This document shows, piece after piece, positions 32,084 to 37,038 of a stretch of 37,038 nt of DNA. A program made the translations under genes and the position numbers. Within the stretch, counting starts at the first letter, position 1; each line of letters opens with the position of its first letter. Below the pieces are notes generated by a model, which was not told the DNA's origin, did not search any database, and saw only the letters and a list, made by a program, of their open reading frames with translations. Source of the DNA: an uncultured Lachnospiraceae bacterium (GTDB lineage Bacteria > Bacillota > Clostridia > Lachnospirales > Lachnospiraceae); the NCBI GenBank assembly GCA_902801415.1, contig CADCIK010000014.1:1-37038 (forward strand). Reading direction: 5' to 3'.

Positions 32084-33445
32084 TTACATCTGATTGAGTG
32101 CTTTCACATAAGGCTTCAGCATAAAATAATATCTGCGGCCTTTTTCTTTTCCGTAACGCTTCAGAAGAGCGTAACGCAGTGAATTGAGATTTCTTCTCTT
32201 GTTCTCAGCGCCGAGGATGAACTCCGCGAATTCACGGATGTTCTCCTCACTCAGCTCCTCTTCAGGCTCATCGCTGTGTCTGAAGATCAGGGCGCTGTAG
32301 TAAAGGAATTTGTCTTCCTTATCCCAATTCTGGTTCTCGATGGTCAGTGCGCCGGATTTAATGGACAGGTAAATATCTTTGCCGGAATCCCCGTAGAACT
32401 GGATCAGCTGATTGTGCAGTTCCGCAAGATTTTCCATGCCTATGCAGTTGACTATGACGGTGATCTCCTCGGGATCCGCGCCAAAATACGGCGCTTCTGC
32501 AGTTTCCTGTGCAATGGGACCGGCGTCATCAGTTTCCGTCTCTGAAGGCAAGCCGTTTCCTGCTTCCTGCGCTTCTTCCGGAGCGTTCTCCTCGTTTTCT
32601 GCCTCATACGCCTTGGAAGCAGCTGCGTTTTCTTCGCCGTCTTCTTCCGTTGCATCGTCTGCGTCTGCGTAAAGAGGCTCCTGATCCGGTACCTCTTCGT
32701 TCACGCTGTCGTCTTCCGCCTCAGGAAGATCTCCTTCTTCAGGTTCCTCTTCCTCTGTACCGTCTTCGCTGTCTTCTTCCTCCGGTTCAAATGATCCGTC
32801 TTCATACGGATCCGTCTCTTCGGCAGGATCATACGCGGCGTCTTCGGTCTCATCCTCTGCGTCCTCCGAAGATGTTTCCTCGTAGTCAGCCGTCTCCTCT
32901 TCTTCCTCATATGCGGGCTCCGCATATGTATCTTCGGGGACGTCCGCCTCGTAGACCGCGCTCACAGCGTCTTTCACATCTTCTTCGGCATCCTTCTCTT
33001 CCGCGTCGGGCATCCTTACCAGTCTGTTCAGGATCGCGCTCACTTCGCCGGCCACATCCGTTCTGGCCGTACTTCTTCTGCGTCCTCCTGACCTGCTGTC
33101 CTTACCGGCTATTCTCTTTACGGAATACTCTTTGTGTCTCCAGTACTTCACCGCCGCGTCGTATCCCGTATCGTTGGTCACGATGATGAAGTCGTCGCCT
33201 TTATTCATGGCAATGAGATAACCCAGTTCCGAGCAGAGCTGGAAATCAAGCGCGTTGGTTCCCTCATAGCATTTAATAAAAGTAACTGTTCTGTCTGATT
33301 CCTTGAGCTTGATGAGACTGTCATAGCTCATATGCGGGCTGTTCTTTGTATAAAAGACGATCAGCTCCGCCTGGTCTGCCGGCAATTCCAGCAGCGGAAT
33401 CCAGAAATCTCCGACATTCTCGCTGTCGATCAAATAATGTTTCAT
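32084..33445 (-). CDS. PIN-like domain protein with long acidic linker
   Basis: 453 residues. The N-terminal ~110 residues look like a PIN/NYN-type nuclease fold: LIDSENVG (Asp7, Glu9), ALDFQL (Asp67) and IVTNDTGYD (Asp92, Asp96) give a full set of acidic metal ligands. A Lys/Arg-rich patch (about 108-127) follows, then roughly 190 residues that are mostly Glu, Asp, Ala and Pro. The last ~120 residues form a separate, likely helical domain with a basic end (KRYGKEKGRRYYF). The ATG at 33445 is used because the longer TTG start at 33505 overlaps the promoter. It is probably an RNase; its target is unknown. Confidence 0.7.
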   Translation of the reverse strand: MKHYLIDSENVGDFWIPLLELPADQAELIVFYTKNSPHMSYDSLIKLKESDRTVTFIKCYEGTNALDFQLCSELGYLIAMNKGDDFIIVTNDTGYDAAVKYWRHKEYSVKRIAGKDSRSGGRRRSTARTDVAGEVSAILNRLVRMPDAEEKDAEEDVKDAVSAVYEADVPEDTYAEPAYEEEEETADYEETSSEDAEDETEDAAYDPAEETDPYEDGSFEPEEEDSEDGTEEEEPEEGDLPEAEDDSVNEEVPDQEPLYADADDATEEDGEENAAASKAYEAENEENAPEEAQEAGNGLPSETETDDAGPIAQETAEAPYFGADPEEITVIVNCIGMENLAELHNQLIQFYGDSGKDIYLSIKSGALTIENQNWDKEDKFLYYSALIFRHSDEPEEELSEENIREFAEFILGAENKRRNLNSLRYALLKRYGKEKGRRYYFMLKPYVKALNQM

Positions 33446-33475
33446 ATAGTCATACCTGGTCGGTCGGCACTTCGC

Positions 33476-33505
33476 ATTATACAGCATGAAGGCTTTCCCG
33501 CGCAA
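33476..33505 (-). promoter_or_regulatory. Promoter of the PIN-like gene
   Basis: TTGCGC (33500-33505) and TATAAT (33476-33481) at 18-base spacing, with TG just before the -10. Transcription would start near 33469, about 25 bases before the ATG at 33445, which rules out the longer start. Confidence 0.6.
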
Positions 33506-33581
33506 GTATGTGAAAAGACCGGACCGAAAGTCTTTCGCAATTGAAAAAATAACTTTAGCTATCCAACTTATCAGACAATAG

Positions 33582-33590
33582 TGCTATAAT
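33582..33590 (+). promoter_or_regulatory. Extended -10 promoter of the dha operon
   Basis: TGCTATAAT on the plus strand (TATAAT 33585-33590), an extended -10, with no strong -35. It predicts an ~85-base leader to dhaL. The leader contains no riboswitch I recognise. Confidence 0.6.
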
Positions 33591-33681
33591 TAGTTCAGAA
33601 TTTTGTTCAATCCGATTGGGGCGGAAGTACAGGATTCTGACTATCACGGTGAAGCGAAAACAGTATTGGGAGGTAGTACTT

Positions 33682-34302
33682 ATGTCATCTAAAATCTATG
33701 ATTGCATTGAACTGATCGGAAACCGCATCATCGAGAACAAAGAGTTTCTCACCGAGCTCGACAGAGAGATCGGAGACGCGGACCACGGCATCAATATGGC
33801 CAGAGGTTTCACGGAAGTGCTGAATGTCCTTGACAAGGACAGCGAGGATATCGGCGCGCTTTTGAAGAAGACCGGCATGACCCTTCTTTCCAAGGTCGGC
33901 GGCGCTTCAGGTCCTCTCTACGGAACCGCTTATATGCAGGCCGGCAAGGTCTGCGCAGGAAAGACGGAGCTTTCTGCCGAGGACGGCAAGGAGATCTTTG
34001 AAGCGGTGATCGCCGGAATCCAGAAACGCGGCAAAGCCGAGAAGGGCGAGAAGACAATGCTCGACGCGATCATTCCCGCTTATGAGTCCTACTCGACAGC
34101 GATCGAAAACGGCGTATCCGCAGAGGAGGCTCTCGGCATTATGTGCGTAGCAGCTGAGGACGGCGTTGAGTTCACAAAGACCATCATCGCTACCAAGGGC
34201 CGCGCGAGCTATCTGGGCGAGCGCAGCATAGGCCATCAGGATCCCGGCGCGACTTCCGCCACGATCACGATGGAAGCGATCCGCGATTTTGTAAAGGGCT
34301 GA
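33682..34302 (+). CDS. dhaL: PTS-dependent dihydroxyacetone kinase, ADP-binding subunit
   Basis: 206 residues. The magnesium/ADP site GDADHG (31-36) with Asp32 and Asp34 and the GGASGPLYG loop are typical of DhaL. DhaL holds ADP, receives phosphate from DhaM and passes it to dihydroxyacetone bound on DhaK. The ATG at 33682 has GGGAGG eight bases upstream. It is first in the operon. In many bacteria the order is K-L-M; here L precedes M and K. Confidence 0.94.
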   Translation: MSSKIYDCIELIGNRIIENKEFLTELDREIGDADHGINMARGFTEVLNVLDKDSEDIGALLKKTGMTLLSKVGGASGPLYGTAYMQAGKVCAGKTELSAEDGKEIFEAVIAGIQKRGKAEKGEKTMLDAIIPAYESYSTAIENGVSAEEALGIMCVAAEDGVEFTKTIIATKGRASYLGERSIGHQDPGATSATITMEAIRDFVKG

Positions 34303-34307
34303 TCACT

Positions 34308-34700
34308 ATGGTAGGGATCGTAATCGTATCACATAGTTTTAAAGTTGCCGAGGGCATCTACGATCTGGCCATGCAGATGGCAGCGGAGAACGAGCACATC
34401 ATTCCCGCAGGCGGCATGGAGGACGGATCGATCGGAACAGATGCTTTCAAGATCATGCAGGCCATCGAACGGGCCGATACCGGTGACGGCGTCGCGGTCC
34501 TGGCAGATCTCGGAAGCGGGATCATGAGCGCTGAGATGGCCATCGAAATGCTGGACGGAGGCGATATCGAAGTCCGCATCGCGGACGCGCCCATCCTGGA
34601 AGGCGCGATCAGCGCAGCCGTCACTTCCACTTCCGGCGCCTCTCTCGATGAAGTCATAGAGGCGGCTGAGGAAGCCCGTACCGCATCCAAGCTCAACTGA
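34308..34700 (+). CDS. dhaM: Dihydroxyacetone kinase phosphotransfer subunit (EIIA-like)
   Basis: 130 residues, only the EIIA-Man-like domain. The N-terminus IVIVSHS places the phospho-accepting His at residue 9, and the GTDA and ADLGSG blocks are as in DhaM. It takes phosphate from HPr and gives it to ADP on DhaL. It lacks the HPr and EI-like domains found in the fused DhaM of E. coli, so it must use the general HPr. It follows dhaL by 5 bases. Confidence 0.92.
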   Translation: MVGIVIVSHSFKVAEGIYDLAMQMAAENEHIIPAGGMEDGSIGTDAFKIMQAIERADTGDGVAVLADLGSGIMSAEMAIEMLDGGDIEVRIADAPILEGAISAAVTSTSGASLDEVIEAAEEARTASKLN

Positions 34701-34722
34701 GCGGGCGGCAGGCAGGCATTTG

Positions 34723-34756
34723 CGGAGAACTCCGTTTTGGGGAACGGATTTTCCGT
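34723..34756 (+). other. Overlapping alternative hairpins between dhaM and dhaK
   Basis: Three short stems share bases: CGGAG/CTCCG (34723-34734), CCGTT/AACGG (34732-34747) and ACGGA/TCCGT (34744-34756). Neighbouring stems exclude each other, as in an attenuator. The T-rich run after the second stem is short. An AT-rich stretch follows and could hold a weak promoter. Confidence 0.35.
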
Positions 34757-34802
34757 CGTAATAAATGCAAGTGTATTTATATTCTATGCAGGAGGTATGC
34801 AA

Positions 34803-35801
<999 letters not shown>

Positions 35802-35880
35802 ACCTTCAGACGTCCTCGCTGAACGGTACACCGCATGCGGCGGAGGTTCACATCCGATCATTTAAGATCATTACAAAGGG

Positions 35881-35904
35881 GGCCGGCAGACAGTTCTGCC
35901 GGCC
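35881..35904 (+). terminator. Terminator-like hairpin downstream of dhaK
   Basis: A perfect ten-base GC-rich stem (GGCCGGCAGA with TCTGCCGGCC) and a four-base loop, followed by TCTTCT. The U tract is weak, so some read-through into the PAP2 gene is likely. Confidence 0.65.
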
Positions 35905-35964
35905 TCTTCTATGATATTGTTTACGACTGCGAATTTGCTTACCAAATCGTTTACAAGAGGTTCC

Positions 35965-36921
35965 ATGGATATTCAGTATTTACTCTTTCTTCAAGGCATC
36001 AGAGATGCCGCAGGCGGTATTTTGACACCGGTCATGCTCATCATTTCCCATCTGGCGACCATTGGCGCCGGCGTATTGTGCGTCGTGCTCTTCTGGGGGA
36101 TTGACCGCGAGATGGGCTATTGGGTCATCATCAACAGTATGCTCGGCTTTTTGGTCAACAACGTGATCAAGCTGACTGCCTGTATATATCGTCCATGGAT
36201 CCGCGATCCCCGGATCCTGCCGCCTGAAAGGGCGCTGAAAACGGCCACCGGTTATTCCTTTCCCAGTGGGCACACGCAGTTCGCGGCGTCCTCCTACGGA
36301 TCCCTGGCACAAAGATACGTCAAAGAACGCCGTGCGCTCTGCACCCTCTGTTCTGTCATGATCTTCCTGGCGGCCTTTTCCCGCAATTATCTGGGCGTAC
36401 ACACGCCGCAGGATGTAATCGTAGCGATCCTGTGCAGCCTTGCGATCATTAAAGCCTGTGCCATGATGGAAAAACAGATCCGCAGTGATCCCGCATTGCT
36501 GGACAAAGCGCTGCTGGCCATCTGCGTGATCGCTGTTCTATGTGCTGTCTATTTCCACTTCAAGTCCTATCCCATGGATTATGAAGACGGACGACTCATC
36601 GTTGATCCCCGGGAAATGAAAGCAGACGGCTATTCATCCGTCGGCGCCGTTCTCGGTACTATGATCGGGATGATGCTCGAGAAGCGGTTTGTGCGTTTTC
36701 GCACGGACGGTCCCGTCTGGCGGAGGGGGATCCGCGTCCTCGTAGGCCTTACAGTTCCTGCCGCCGCATACCTTCTGGGCAGGCAGCCGCTTTACACTCT
36801 GATCGGCAGAGATGCCGGGCATCTTGTCCTCTTTGCTTTTCTGACTCTTTACGCTGTATGGATCTATCCCGCGGTCTTTACGGCCGTCAGAAAGCGGTTT
36901 ATCAAAGAAGAGATCAGCTGA
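35965..36921 (+). CDS. PAP2-family membrane phosphatase
   Basis: 318 residues with about eight membrane segments. All three PAP2 motifs are present: KLTACIYRP (69-77), PSGH (100-103) and SRNYLGVHTPQD (139-150), with His103 and His146 as catalytic residues. Such enzymes dephosphorylate lipid phosphates such as undecaprenyl pyrophosphate or phosphatidate. The C-terminal half adds further membrane segments of ~150 residues. The ATG at 35965 has AGAGG five bases upstream; a longer frame from 35911 is less likely. Undecaprenyl pyrophosphate phosphatase activity is possible but not shown. Confidence 0.88.
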   Translation: MDIQYLLFLQGIRDAAGGILTPVMLIISHLATIGAGVLCVVLFWGIDREMGYWVIINSMLGFLVNNVIKLTACIYRPWIRDPRILPPERALKTATGYSFPSGHTQFAASSYGSLAQRYVKERRALCTLCSVMIFLAAFSRNYLGVHTPQDVIVAILCSLAIIKACAMMEKQIRSDPALLDKALLAICVIAVLCAVYFHFKSYPMDYEDGRLIVDPREMKADGYSSVGAVLGTMIGMMLEKRFVRFRTDGPVWRRGIRVLVGLTVPAAAYLLGRQPLYTLIGRDAGHLVLFAFLTLYAVWIYPAVFTAVRKRFIKEEIS

Positions 36922-36942
36922 AAGACATTTCATGGTCCAAGT

Positions 36943-37017
36943 CAGGACCACCGGCTTAGCCGGTGGCCTGCTCAACCCCTATAAGGGGCTATTACCTGCT
37001 TGCGCCCGGAAGGCGCA
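36943..37017 (+). repeat. Stem-loop cluster resembling an IS200/IS605 element end
   Basis: Three hairpins follow one another: CCACCGGC-TTA-GCCGGTGG (36948-36966) flanked by CAGG/CCTG pairing, CCCCT-ATA-AGGGG (36976-36988) and TGCGCC/GGCGCA (37001-37017). The first, with a three-base TTA loop and GC-rich stem, resembles the imperfect hairpins at the ends of IS200/IS605 and TnpB elements. The window ends here, so no tnpA or tnpB is visible. It could instead be a small RNA or an intergenic repeat. Confidence 0.4.
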
Positions 37018-37038
37018 CTGAACGGTCTGCCAGCTGCA

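Noticed and set aside
33653-33665. cre-like CcpA site in the dhaL leader (TGAAGCGAAAACA)
   Set aside because: One base shorter than the consensus; aligned as a 14-mer it fails at several fixed positions.
33597-33681. Riboswitch in the dhaL leader
   Set aside because: No conserved riboswitch core is visible and only tiny stems can form.

Overview
The window looks like the chromosome of an anaerobic Gram-positive bacterium of the Clostridia, most likely a Lachnospiraceae member. This rests on gene content and style only: a sodium-pumping decarboxylase operon with a separate biotin carrier, DhaKLM, lipoproteins with Ala/Glu-rich linkers, AGGAGG-type ribosome binding sites, and extended -10 promoters. 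No 16S gene or other taxonomic marker is present, so the family is an inference. Most genes lie on the minus strand. No tRNA, rRNA, CRISPR array, prophage or complete insertion sequence was seen.

Layout by region. (a) 1-7.7 kb: a five-gene minus-strand cluster that resembles a D-alanylation (dlt) operon but carries an extra PLP-dependent fold-III decarboxylase. Its order is adenylation enzyme, decarboxylase, acyl carrier protein, MBOAT acyltransferase, DltD-like membrane protein. A partial HerA-like ATPase lies downstream. A second DltD-like paralogue is divergently transcribed from the other side of the shared promoter region. (b) 7.8-16.1 kb: a co-directional run ending at a strong terminator: response regulator, histidine kinase, hisH, hisF, pepD, ung, lysA and a HAD phosphatase. 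(c) 16.1-18.4 kb: glgX-type debranching enzyme, framed by terminators. (d) 18.5-23.8 kb: a biotin-dependent sodium-pump operon (mmdA, oadG-like, biotin carrier, oadB, oadA) with its own promoter and terminator. (e) 24-25.8 kb: scpB overlapping a metallophosphoesterase, then rpsU with a consensus promoter. (f) 25.9-33.5 kb: an accessory-like stretch of an alpha/beta hydrolase, two small charged proteins, three lipoproteins, a CpXC zinc-ribbon protein, a Sir2 deacylase and a PIN-like protein with a very long acidic linker. (g) 33.6-36.9 kb, plus strand: dhaL-dhaM-dhaK and a PAP2 phosphatase. (h) The last ~100 bases form a set of stem-loops like the end of an IS200/IS605 element.

How the genes work together. 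In (a), the adenylation enzyme should charge an amino acid onto the carrier protein, the MBOAT should pass it across the membrane, and the DltD-like protein should complete transfer to an envelope acceptor. The decarboxylase suggests the cargo is not simply D-alanine. In (d), carboxyltransferases of both the acyl-CoA and the oxo-acid type share one biotin carrier and one sodium-translocating subunit, so the set could couple methylmalonyl-CoA and oxaloacetate/pyruvate chemistry to a sodium gradient. In (g), the three Dha proteins make a complete PTS-dependent dihydroxyacetone kinase.

The strongest candidate for an undescribed system is the dlt-like cluster with its PLP enzyme. Its substrate and acceptor cannot be read from sequence.
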